Positions 47,444 to 58,139 of a stretch of DNA of 64,000 nucleotides are shown here, piece after piece (position 1 is the stretch's first letter; each line of letters opens with the position of its first letter). The stretch is from NCBI RefSeq assembly GCF_040054535.1, contig NC_090785.1, forward strand, positions 16,556,001 to 16,620,000, written 5' to 3'. The stretch is from Antennarius striatus. Lineage: Eukaryota; Chordata; Actinopteri; Lophiiformes; Antennariidae. A program made the position numbers and the translations under genes. The notes under the pieces are model-generated. The model made no database searches and was not told the DNA's origin. It saw only the letters and a program-made list of their open reading frames with translations.

Positions 47444-49015
47444 AGCCTGTCTTAACCATGATGGCACAGATATGTGAGGCTAGACTAGTGAGACGGTGGT
47501 TACCAGCATGAAAGATATGGAGTAACAATATGATGCTAACATGGCACATTATAGTGCTATGAAGCAGGAAGACGCTGGGAAAATCCTGGCGAGGAATCCG
47601 AGCGTCAGGCGGAAGCGAGACAGAGGTGAGAAGTGAGAGGGAAAGTGAGACAGGTTACAATGGTGACAAGGTAGCTGAGGTTGTGTGCGGCACTTGCAGC
47701 TACTGATGCTGTAGCTGTTCTGTACTGCACTAGATGGTCAGCAGCCTGACATTAAAAAGTGCTAAAAAAATATGGGTGTACGACTTGGAAAAGAATTAAT
47801 CATCTTCTCTCCTGAAGCTGATGTTTATGCCCAAGCATTGATCTTCTTTTATCAATTAAACCTCTTTAAAATTGATTTTTTTAATGAGCGCAATATCTGG
47901 TGAGGCTCAGCTGTTCACTGACACACTTCGTGTCTCACCCATGTATTTGCGGGAAATATGTAAATTCGTCAATTTTTACTAGGAAATCATCTACATTACT
48001 GTATTTGATTTAAAACATATAAAGCACTAACCAAAGAATTAAAATTGAAAAAGATTGTATTTAATTATTTTTCTAGTTTTTGCTCTTCATGATGCCTCCC
48101 CTGATCGCAGATCCCTGGTCAGATGTAAAGCTGGACGGAGAGCGGCAGATGACGGTGACAGTAAAGATTTTGTTTCTAGTTACAGTGAACTGTCTCACAC
48201 TCGCATGTGACTCTGGGAAAATGTTTTTTTGCAGTACTACAATAAAGTGTAATTGCACATCCACTACAGTAGTTAGCAGTGGCGCTCTCATTGTCAGGTG
48301 TGCACAGAGAGTGCTGTATTAGCACTATGGTGTAGGGTTAGGCGATATGAAATGCAGTAAACAAACCCTCAAAAGACAACATGAAAATTTTTATCAGGGA
48401 TGAAAAGAAAGGCGGAGCAAGACGAATATAATGAGACAAGAGCAAGTCACCCGAAAGCTAAGACGAGGAACTATGAAGAAACGTCTGTAGCGCTGGGCTT
48501 CACTGTGACTATAGTGTTAAGGTTTGTTTGAGTCTGGACCCCAAGGAGCAGAGACTGATAAAAGTCGAAAAATCAACAGTTTATTGCTCAGGCTGAAAAC
48601 ACAAGTGGGCAAAGGGAACAAAAAGAAACAGAGCAAAAACCATGACAAAAATCCACAAACTACAAAGACAGACAACCAGCAGAGAGACAACTGGGAGCAC
48701 TAACATCACTGAAATAGGACGGAATTATCTGGCACCTTCTTAGGGAAAGGCCAGGCCTTTTGAGCAGAGGCTGATCAGCAGAGTGAGAACTGGTGTGCCT
48801 TGTGAGCTGCTAGGAGCCAGCCACACCCCCTGCCACAGCCTGACCTGTCTGGAGACAACAAGTTAAACACAAAAAAAGACCTGCTGAGCATAGAAGAACA
48901 GAACCTAGACATACAGTGGGAGACGAGGAGGGATGGAGCCAAATAAATTAAGGCGTCACTTAAAGATATTTCACCCAATCACACTGATAACCCGCTGGAG
49001 TTTTGTCAGCTAAAA
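47444..49015. other. intergenic, unassigned, perhaps repeat-derived
   Basis: No gene. The block 48508-48960 (oligo-purine stretches, then CCAGCCACACCCCCTGCCAC at 48818-48837) looks like a dispersed fish repeat by composition, but I cannot name it. Confidence 0.35.
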
Positions 49016-49765
49016 ACTTCCTTTTGCTTCACCAATGAAAGCTTTGAACATCAACCATTCAGATTCGATGTCCCCAGCCTCCTCAGGGATGCACGACAAG
49101 CTCTTTCGCAGGTGTCCAAAACACACGGTTGAAGGTCAGATGATACGATTACAAGATCAATAATTTAACTCCGACCCAGGGTGCTCTGGTACCAGGTACA
49201 CTTATGAGCATCCTCGTGTTCAAACATGGTGTTAGTTATGAACAATCCGTGACTAGCACAGAAGTCCAACAACATAACGTCAGGGTTTATAATATAGCAT
49301 CTCGGGTTTACATCAGGGATGCCATTCCTCCCAAACACGCCCTTCCCAGTGCCTCCATCATTGCTGACATTTGCAATGAAGTCCCCCAGAACAACAATGG
49401 AGTCCCCTACAGGACCCCATTTAGGGACACCAAGAAGGCCGAGTACTCCAAGTTGCTATTTGGTGCATAAGCACAAATAAAAGTCTTAGTTTTCCCTCCC
49501 ACAGACTTAAGACATACAGAGGCGACCCTCTCATTCGCCGGAGTAAACTCCAACACAGCAGCGCTCAGCGGGGGGCTTGTGAGTATCCCCACCCCTCCCT
49601 GTGCCTCACTCCTGATGCTACTCCAGAATAAAAGTCCAACCCCTATCCAGGAGTGTGGATCCAGAACCGAGGCTTTAGGTGGAGGTAAGCCCCACCAGAT
49701 CCAACTGGTAATGCTCCACCTCCAACACAAGCTCCGGCTCCTAATGTTAGTAAAATTATTCTTTG
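49016..49765 (-). mobile_element. non-LTR retrotransposon endonuclease fragment
   Basis: On the minus strand 49670-49410 encodes a stretch with EAQGGVGILTSPPLSAAVLE, NERVASVCLK and [17 protein letters not shown], the central part of an APE-type endonuclease (GVG, CAYAPN). After a frame change, IIDLVIVSSDLQPCVLDT (about 49155-49105) continues in family order. Both ends of the LINE are missing. Its clade differs from the RTE copies nearby and is not assigned. Confidence 0.75.
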
Positions 49766-50014
49766 TTATAAATTGAGCTATATATCTTTTTTTTTCTTCT
49801 TTTTTGTCCAAGGTTTTAGCTAACATGCTAAGGGAAGCTATGGAGAAGGCTAATCACCATAGTCCACGGTAAACAATGTCTACCTCATTTGAATACATAA
49901 TTTGAAATGTTTTGTGTAACGATTATTGGGTATAAATACTGTTCTCATTTTGCTAGATCAAGAAAAGGTTTTTGACTGTGTTGAGCATGGAGAGGTTTTG
50001 GTTCAGCACCAGTT

Positions 50015-51037
50015 TCATTGCTTCAGTAATAAGTACAGGCCGATATCACATTATTAATTTCTGGAAAGATCATCGAAAGAGTTGTGCTTCAGCAGATATA
50101 TAAGCAGATAAATATTTCTGCAACAATACTTTTGTGGTTCAAACAATCTCCTAAACAAATTTCTTGTGTGGTTTTCGACAACACCACAGCACCACAGCCA
50201 GTTTTAGATTACATCCACCTGAAAATTAACACCTTTAAATCCAACGCTTTTGTATTGCTGAAATCTCAGTGCTGCATTTGACACAGTTAATCACATCATA
50301 CTGCTTGACCTAACTGGAAAAGTGGGTAAGGCTTACTAACATTGTATCCAATTGGTTTAAATCTTACTTACAAGATAGGGACTATTTTCTCTCATTTGGT
50401 AACTACAGACCAGAGCAAACAAAGATTGCATTCCTGAGAGGTTCATTCTCAATCTATTTCATTCTTAAATATTGGCTCTTACTCAGACAATGATTAATCG
50501 CAACATCTGTTACCACACTTAAGTTGACGACATCCAACTTTGCAGATCAATGTCATCACAGGACTACAGTGCCTTACCTGCTCTCAGTAAGTGCATACAT
50601 CAAATCCATGAGCGGATGTGTCAGTTTTCACCAGCTCAACGCAGACAAGATTAAGTGATTTTATTTTGCACCAAAAACGAAAAGTCAACGATCAACTTAA
50701 CTCCATATCACTAAAAGTTACAAATCAAGCCCAAAATTTCAGTGAAAGAGGTTACTTATTCTGCCTATTACTACCTGAAGAACAGGTAGAAGACACAGAG
50801 AAATTTGCTTTTGTTTTCAGTGGGTTAGATTATTGTAATGTGTCTTTACAGGTTTAAACAAGAAATCAATCAAACAGTTGCAGCTGAGCCAGAACAATGC
50901 ACCCAGAGTCCCAACTAACACCAGGAAACTGGATCATATTACTCCAGTCCTCAAATGACGACATTGGCTTCCTGTCAGACAAAGTTCAAAACCTTACCCT
51001 TGGTCTAGAAAGCACTGAATGGTCTCAGATCAAAATA
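50015..51037 (+). mobile_element. decayed L2-type LINE (reverse transcriptase part)
   Basis: Plus-strand translation in shifting frames gives RPIS (50037), then SAAFDTVNHIILLDL (50267-50311), a DDIQLC catalytic-box remnant (about 50527-50544), FSGLDYCNVSLQ (50815-50853), KLDHITPVLK (50929-50958) and HWLPVRQ. This is the motif order of L2-type LINEs. Stops and frameshifts are frequent, so the copy is old. It is cut at 51037 by the next element. Confidence 0.7.
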
Positions 51038-51394
51038 CAGTGCGCCCTCGTTACTCGCGGTTAATGCGTTCCAGGAACCACACGCCAGTAACGAATTCAG
51101 TGATATAGCGATGAACTATATAATATTATTTAGGGTAATTTAAATGTTTATGAACCCTCTCCATACTGATATTAAACAACCTTCTATCTGTATTACTTTT
51201 TACCACACTCTTATCGACTGTTTAAAGCAAGTTTGTGTCTCATGGAAGTGCGTTGCATTCCGAGACTCACGAAACGTAGTGCACTTCAAAGTGCCGTCAG
51301 CCAATAGAATGCACGTACGGTATCACGTGACTACCTGCCAAAAATATGAGGTAAAGTCACGAGTGTTGATGCGCGAATGCAGGAGGGCACACTG
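51038..51394. mobile_element. pogo/Tigger-like MITE
   Basis: The left end CAGTGCGCCCTCGTTACTCG (51038-51057) pairs with the right end, whose reverse complement begins CAGTGTGCCCTCCTGCATTCG (51394 inward). The left flank is TA, the target of Tc1/mariner-pogo elements; the right flank reads TG, one change from TA. At 357 bp without a reading frame, it is a non-autonomous copy inserted next to or into the L2 remnant. Confidence 0.6.
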
Positions 51395-51749
51395 TGCATC
51401 CTGGACTTATTGGCCCTGTAAAAAACATTCAGAACCATGAGGTCATCAGTGACAGATTTATTGTGTGTCCCCAGAACCAGAACCAAAAATAGTGTCATTC
51501 AGCTGCAGTGGCAGGTTGTGCATTTTAACCGTAGGCCTTCAGTGACGTCATATTTATTCCTACCTAAAATACACATCGTAATATCAGTATAACATCAGTA
51601 TAACACCAGGGTTTGAGAATCCACACATATACATTACATCACCCTTAATAAAGGCTATCAAGCAACACCTAATTTCTGGAGCATTTAAAATCAATTATTT
51701 TTTAGTATTTTTGACATTGAACTTTGTTACCAATGACTTTACTACTAAA

Positions 51750-52960
51750 TATGACAAAAGAATACAATACAAATAAAATTTTTACACTCACCAAATCCAT
51801 CCTTCTTACTTTCTTCAAAGAAACTTTCATGGCTCTGTCGAACAATCGTTGCGTTTCAGATCCATCAGCAAGTCTTTCTCTCTGGACATGGAGGCTAATG
51901 CTGAAAGCCACGTCTGTCCGGTCGTATTTCTGGCATACATTTTTAGACGCTTCAGTGCCGTGAATGAACGTTCAGCAGAAGCAATGGACACAGGGATGGT
52001 TACAGCCAAAGAGGCCAATGCGTTAATTGCCCCATACTCTCAATTAGATTTTTGATCGTAAGAAAATCAGGGAGATCAGTGGGACTCTTCCCTTCAGACA
52101 GTTCTGTTTTAAGTCGGGGAAAATCAAACAGCGGCGGCATGGTGGCGCAGTGGTTAGCGCTGTTGCCTCACAACACGTCGGGTCCGGGTTCGAATCCGCT
52201 CTGTGCGGAGTTTGCATGCTCTCCCTGTGTCTGCGTGGGTTCTCTCCGGGTTCTACGGCTTCCTCCCACCTCCATAAGCATGCGCTTCAGGTTAATTGGC
52301 CGGTCCCAAATTGCCCGTAGGAGTGAGTGTGTGTGTGTGTGCACGGTTGTCCATCTTTGTGTGTGGCTCCACGGTGCACTGGCGTCGTGCCCGGAGTGTC
52401 CCCCGCCTCACGCCCTATTCAAGCTGAGTTAGGCTCCAGCTCCCCTTGACCCGCTGCGGTGGATGAAGCAGCAGAAGAACAGTATTCACAGTATTCCTTG
52501 CCTCTACATTAAACTGGACTATGCTGCTTTTTTCCCTGTGAGTGTGAAAGTGCTGGGGGTCGAAGAGAGAGAGAAACATCAACATGTTATGGTCCTGAAA
52601 TCGATTCCGTATCTGGGAATGAATGCTGTCGTGGAGTTTTTGGTAGTGTGCGCTCAGATCTTCTTGCGCTGCGCCCCAGTCACTGCACACAGCTGAAACA
52701 CCTGAGATGTGCACCGTTTCCTCATACTGTATGTCATTGAATTTTCTCTTTGCTTGCTCAACAAAACTTGTTCACTCTTGTCAAGCAGAATTGTACATCC
52801 AATGTTTTTGGCTGTAGTATTGTAAAAAGCGCAATCTGCATGTTCAAAAATCCCATTGAATGTGTTGAGCAAAAAAACCAGCTCAAAATCCTCCAGACAT
52901 GCTTTAAATCCCTCTGCAGAAAGTATAGTGTCCTCATACTCGTCATGACGTTCTAAAATA
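51750..52960 (-). pseudogene. hAT transposase remnant (C-terminal half)
   Basis: In minus-strand order: FEHADCAFYNTTAKNIGC (52840-52787), SIHSQIRNRF, LSLFDPQHF and THREK (about 52625-52540), then, beyond the SINE, LFDFPRLKTEL (52131-52099) and, after a frameshift, the hAT dimerisation domain with SIASAERSFTALKRLKMYA (51984-51928) and LSALASMSREKDLLMDLK. The order matches ZMYM-like hAT transposases. The N-terminal catalytic part is missing, and frameshifts and an inserted SINE interrupt the rest. Confidence 0.8.
52132..52475 (+). mobile_element. DANA/Mermaid-like SINE
   Basis: The tRNA-like head has a box A (TGGCGCAGTGGTTAGCG, 52142-52158) and a box B (GGGTTCGAATCC, 52187-52198). Then come GTTTGCATGCTCTCCCTGTG (52211-52230), the TTAATTGGCCGGTCCCAAATT segment (52292-52312), a GT run, and CCCCCGCCTCACGCCC (52400-52415) with AGGCTCCAGCTCC. 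It is the best preserved SINE in the window and splits the hAT transposase remnant, so it is younger than the hAT element. Confidence 0.85.
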
Positions 52961-53764
52961 TGACCAGATCTACCTCTTTTCCTCCTTCAGCCATCGTGGG
53001 TAGCGGCGAATGTCCTGGTTCAGGTTTGATGTGTTGCAGAATAACAAATGAAACCTAACCTAGCTGTTAGGTTTGAGGTAGCAAGTTAGGTTTACTCCAC
53101 AAACCATTGGAGTTGTGTGTCCGAGCAGCAACGCTGTCCGCCACTGCCCTCCAATGACTCATTTGCACCAGCAGGTGTCAGCGTCATAGAAAGCTTCTAA
53201 AAGGGACCCGCATGAAGGGCCTGAGGTCTGCGAGCTGATTGGTCCAAGCGCTGTACACTGAACAGGCTGTGTCCATTCATTACATCAGGCAGAACCATCA
53301 CTTTGGATTCTGAAGGTCTGGCAGATTTAATGCAACCTGACAACGTTAGGTAGCTGAGATATGATTGGATAAATAGTTTTATCCAACTTATTAAATGGAA
53401 AAACCTTTTTTATAAAAATAAATATTATCACAATTTTATTGAAAAATATTTATGAATAATTGTTTAACTGAGTATGTTTTAGGCCAGCAGAGTAGGCTTT
53501 GCTGGCCCTGACGGCCCGCCACTGTTCAGCTGTTATGCTCCTCACCTGTGGAAATTAACTTTTGCAGGTGAGATCTGTTGAGATTGTCATCTCCTTTCAT
53601 CAGGCACGAAAACCATTTGTTTACTGTAAGCTTATGTAAGTTTAGGGCAGATGCTCAATCTACTACCTTGACTTTTAATGCACTTTCATTTTTAATCTGT
53701 GTATTATTTCTATGATTAATAGAGTTATAATAATTAATATTATTAATGTCTGATTTAAATGTCT

Positions 53765-55356
53765 ACCATTAATTCTTCTTCATCTTCTTTTCCTTTCGGC
53801 TTTTCCCTTCAGGGGTTGCCACAGCGAATCAGTTGCCTCCATCTAAGCCTGTCTTCTGCATCCTCTTCTCTCACACCAACTACCTTCATGTCCTCTTTCA
53901 CTACATCCACACACCCACTCTTTGGTCTTCCTCTAGGCCTCCTGCCTGGCAGTTCAAAACTCAGCATCCTTCTACCAATACATTTACTATCTCTCTTCTG
54001 GACCTGTACAAACCATCTCAGTCTGGCCTCTCTGACTTTATCTCCAAAACCTCTAACATGTGCCTCTGATGTACTCATTCCTGACCCTATCGTTCCTGGT
54101 CACTCCCAGAGAGAACCTCAGCATCTTCATCTCTGCTACCTCCAGCTCTGTCTCCTGTCTTTTCCTCAGTGACACTGTCTCTAGACCAAACAACATCGCT
54201 GGTCTCACCACAGTTTTGTACACCTTCCCTTTCATTTTAGCTGAAACTCTTCTATCACACATCACACCTGACACTTCTCTCCACCCGTTCCATCCTGCCA
54301 CGCTTCTTCACCTCTTTTCCATATTCTCCATTGCTCTGGACTGTTGACCCTAAGTACTTAAAATCCTCCTACTTCTTGATCTCTTCTCCCTGTAACCGCA
54401 CTCTTCCACTTGGGTCCCTCTCATTCACACACATGTACTCTGTCTTACTGCGGCTAACCTTCATTCCTCTCCTTTCCAGGACAAACCTCCACCTCTCTAG
54501 CTTCTCCTCCATCTGTTCCCTGCTCTCACTGCAGATCACAATGTCATCTGCAAACATCATAGTCCATGGAGATTCCTGTGCTTACCTCGTCTGTCAGCCT
54601 GTCCATCACCATAGCGAACAAGAAGGGGCTCAGAGCTGATCCCTGATGCAGTCCCACCTCCACCTTGAACTCCTCTGTCACACCTTCAGCACACCTCACC
54701 ACTGTCTTACAGTCCTCATACATGTCCTGCACTGCTCTAACATACTTCTCTGCCACTCCAGACGTCCCCATACAATACCACAGTTCCTCTCTGGGTACCC
54801 TTTCTCCAGATCTACAAAAACACAATGCAGCTCCTTCTGGCCTTCTCTGTACTTCTCTATCAACATACTCAAAACAAATACTGCATCTGTAGTACTCTTT
54901 TTTGGCATGAAATCATACTGCTGCTCACAAATGCTCACTTCTGCCCTTAGTCCAGGTTCAACTACTCTTTCCCATAACTTCATCGTATGGCTCATCAGCT
55001 TTATTCCTCTGTAGTTGCCACAACTCTGCACATCTCCCTTGTTCTTAAAAATGGGCACCAGCACACTTCTCCTCCATTCCTCAGGCAATTTCTCGATATC
55101 TAAGATCCTGTTGAACAACCCAGTCAGAAACTCTACTGCCACCTCTCCTAGACACTTCCAAACCTCTACAGGTATATCATCAGGACCGACCGTCTTTCCA
55201 CTCTTCATCCTCTTCAGTGCCCTCCTCACTTCATCCTGACTAATCTTTACTACTTCCTGGTCCACAACAGTCACCTCTTCTAGTCTTGGTTCTCTCTCAT
55301 CTTCCTCGTTCATCAACTCTTCAAAGCACTCTTTCCATCTTCCCATCACACTACTA
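53765..55356 (-). mobile_element. RTE-clade LINE, 5'-truncated copy
   Basis: The minus strand aligns closely with the RTE at 42.0-46.0 kb but begins only within the linker before the reverse transcriptase. A 217-codon frame (55349-54696) holds [35 protein letters not shown] and VFVDLEKG; a small deletion right after that removes the AYDRV part of motif A and shifts the frame. [14 protein letters not shown] (about 54650) and FADD (54555) follow in other frames, and LRWFVQVQKRDS (about 54000) is the C-terminal signature. The 3' end is GGGGTTGCCACAGCGAATC (53812-53830, given on the + strand). 5' truncation is typical of LINE insertion. Confidence 0.87.
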
Positions 55357-56415
55357 CAAATAAACTTACTGGTGTCCTAAGTGTAACAGTTTTTTTGTGT
55401 TTTTTGAGTATAAGAGACTTGCCTTGTTCTTCACTGTTTTAATGAATGTTTAAATTTGTTCAGTGATACTTTTAATTTAAAAAAAAAAGTATTTGGAGCA
55501 GATTACAAGAAAACACTTAAGAAAAAACGGCAGTTTTTAAACTTTATGTGTGATCAAGTTAAGCTAGCTAGTTATGTAATCATAAATAATAAACTGGGAA
55601 AAAAACAGATCATTTTGATTTTATTTGTGATTATGATTTCCTGTTGAGATAGGAGAAATTACATTTGTGAATGTGATTTGTGTTTGTGAAAATATACTTT
55701 ATGACATCTTCTCTATTCAGCCGTAAGAGCTCATGTAAACTGACTTTGTTTAGTCCGACAGGAAAGATCTCTTCCTGCTATCGGCATAGATTTCTGTGCA
55801 TGTTGGATTGGGTATGAAATTGTCTTTAATTGCACACACACAGAGATGCATCGTATTATCTATTGGGGCACCACATAGTGTATATCAGTGTTTACCTTAT
55901 TATAAATTTAAACACAAAATGAGTCTATTGAGATGTGTGGAAAGCTGCCTCTTGGGCGGAGATGAAATATTAGTAGGGGCTCAGGGGGTGATGGAGAGGA
56001 TGATTAAGAAATTTAAAGGATTTCTCAGCATGCACCTGTCTGAGTCCTTCCTGTGGTGAGCTGAATTTAACAATATTCAAAATAGTATATTTAAATGATT
56101 TGATAATTATATGGTTAGACACCTAATTAAGGTAACAAATCTTGAATACTAATGTCAGAAGCCCTACAGCTTATTTCACTTTATATTTAGTCATAACTAA
56201 ACAGTATTACCTGAAAGATTTTAAATGAGAACCACTAATTTACTTTTATCCATCAAATTTATGACAGTAAGTAGTTCTGTTATATTGCTGAAACTTAGCA
56301 AGCATATGGATACACAAAACCATCTAATAAATGTGTGAAGTATACACACACTCGCTCACATTTTACTTAGAATTGCACTGGTTTGTTTGATATAACCAAT
56401 ATACTGTAATTCAGT
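55357..56415. other. AT-rich intergenic spacer
   Basis: No gene, RNA or repeat recognised. Confidence 0.5.
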
Positions 56416-56700
56416 CAGTCATCTTCAGATTACCACCGCTGTATCCGCCGCAGCGGGTCACGGGGAGTCGGAGCCTATCTCGGCAGCATAGGGCGTGAGG
56501 CGGGGGACACTCCGGGCACGATGCCAGTGCACCGCGGAGCCACACACAAAGAAATAAAACCATGCACACACACACTCATTCCTACGGGCAATTTGGAACG
56601 GCCAATCAACCTGTAGCGCATGCTTTTGGAGGTGGGAGGAAGCCGGAGAACCTGGAGAGACACGGCGGCAGTGTTAACCACTGTGCCACCGTGCCGTCCA
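56416..56700 (-). mobile_element. DANA/Mermaid-like SINE, minus, internally shortened
   Basis: On the minus strand the head (GGTGGCACAGTGGTTAACAC, near 56694-56675) and the 3' part (GCCTCACGCCCTA, GACTCCCCGTGACCCGC) match the element at 52132, but the box-B region and following segment are missing, so it is about 60 bp shorter. Confidence 0.8.
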
Positions 56701-56804
56701 ATATAATTCATTATTCTAAAAATAGACTGACACCAATATGGAAGCACAGGTTTGAAAATAAGAAGACTTGAAGACAAACTGATGGGACTTATTAGGTCTT
56801 GTTT

Positions 56805-56829
56805 ATTAGGTTAGGTTAGGTTAGGTTAG
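56805..56829. repeat. short (TTAGG)n tract
   Basis: Four to five tandem TTAGG units (ATTAGGTTAGGTTAGG). The number is small, so it is probably a chance or microsatellite tract rather than telomeric DNA. Confidence 0.8.
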
Positions 56830-57218
56830 TTTGAGTTATTGAGTTATTATTTTGCATTCCTTAGTTTGTTTTTATATACTATTTATGCATATTTTCATTT
56901 CAGGCACAGATTAGGAATAAAAAAAACCCCAAACTCAAAACATTTTCTACACTCTTATTCTCTGCAGGGTTAGGCTCATCAGTTTACTATGTGACTGGCA
57001 TTTAAATAGACAACCATTCAAATTCATGGCTATAAGGAATGTAGTCACTAATTCACCAACAGTACAGGCAGGTAATCCTCAACATACAAACACAATTGGT
57101 TTTTGATGATCCCACTCTTCGATACTGTAGCATGTAACTTACCTTTCGAGTGAAGGAGGAGGAGGAGGGGGAGTTACCATCAGAGATGGCTACCACTATT
57201 GTCACTAGCCTTTGCTTT

Positions 57219-57380
57219 ATCAATCAATCGAACGATCGATCGATCAATCAATCAAGTTGTATTTATATAGTGCTTAATCATGGCAACAGACATGTCAAAG
57301 TGCTTTAACAGACAGTAAAACCCAAATGAAGCATTAGTAAGCATTAGCGACAGTGGTGGGAAAAACTCCCTTAGAACCCA
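57219..57380. repeat. (ATCA)n-linked fish repeat fragment
   Basis: An ATCA/ATCG tract (57219-57255) is followed by TTGTATTTATATAGTGCTTA (57257-57276), CAAAGTGCTTTAACAGACAG and CGACAGTGGTGGGAAAAACT (57349-57368). The layout matches a common teleost dispersed repeat with a short tandem-repeat end. The orientation and class are uncertain. Confidence 0.6.
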
Positions 57381-58055
57381 GACTCCTTTGAGTGGCCGTT
57401 TGTAAGTTGAATGTTCATGTGTTGAGGACTACATGTTTATTGCATATTTATGGATTATGGAGGGAGGTCAGAAAACCTGCATGGAACCACAAGCACATGG
57501 GAAACATGTTACTTGATCAGGAGGCAACAATGCCCAAGTCCTGTTCAAATAGCTTCTTGTTGTCTTTTTTTGGTCCATATGTTATGTTGTGTTTGCACAA
57601 TTTATGTACTTCAGTTAGACAGAAAATACAATCTATTATAGCACAGACAGTGAAATACACTATCTGCATCACAAACACATGGATATACCATGGACAGAAA
57701 CCACAGATGTTACCTTTGGAAAGAGTGGACACTTTCTCAGAATGATCCGAATGATATGAAACAAATGAAAGGTTAATGTGAGGACACTGATAAACAAAAA
57801 AGATTTATTGTTCTTAGCGGTTTATAACCCTTTATTATGGAAATATCCCTAATTGTGGTTTGTTCAGGGTAATTCTCATATTTTATTCACAATTATGCAA
57901 TATTGTATTTGACAGGAAGGCCAAAAAAGATATCCAGAGAATTGAAGTGTCTGCATAGAATTTTCAAGTTTGTTAAACTTGTCACAGTGTAAAATGTAGG
58001 TTTCCTCGCTGAGCATCAGTGCTGCCCTGATTAATTGTCTGCATTCCTCATGTAC
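57381..58055. other. intergenic, nothing recognised
   Basis: No supported gene or repeat. Confidence 0.5.
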
Positions 58056-58087
58056 AGACAGACAGAGAGAAAGAGAGAGAGGGGGGG

Positions 58088-58137
<50 letters not shown>
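58056..58137. repeat. (GA)n microsatellite with G10 run
   Basis: GACAGACAGAGAGA leads into AG units, a run of 10 or more G (58080-58090), then pure AG to 58136. Confidence 0.95.

Positions 58138-58139
<2 letters not shown>

Larger units (their letters stand above)
51506..53524 (-). mobile_element. hAT transposon with dead transposase
   Basis: Perfect 8-bp target duplications TTCAGCTG flank it (51498-51505 and 53525-53532). The left end is CAGTGGCAGGTTGTGC; the right end is the complement of CAGTGGCGGGCCGTCAGGG. The 2,019-bp element carries transposase remnants on the minus strand and a later SINE at 52132-52475. Confidence 0.88.

Noticed and set aside
56805..56829. TTAGG repeats as a telomere remnant
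   Set aside because: Only four to five units, and TTAGG is not the vertebrate telomere unit. A minor simple repeat is more likely.
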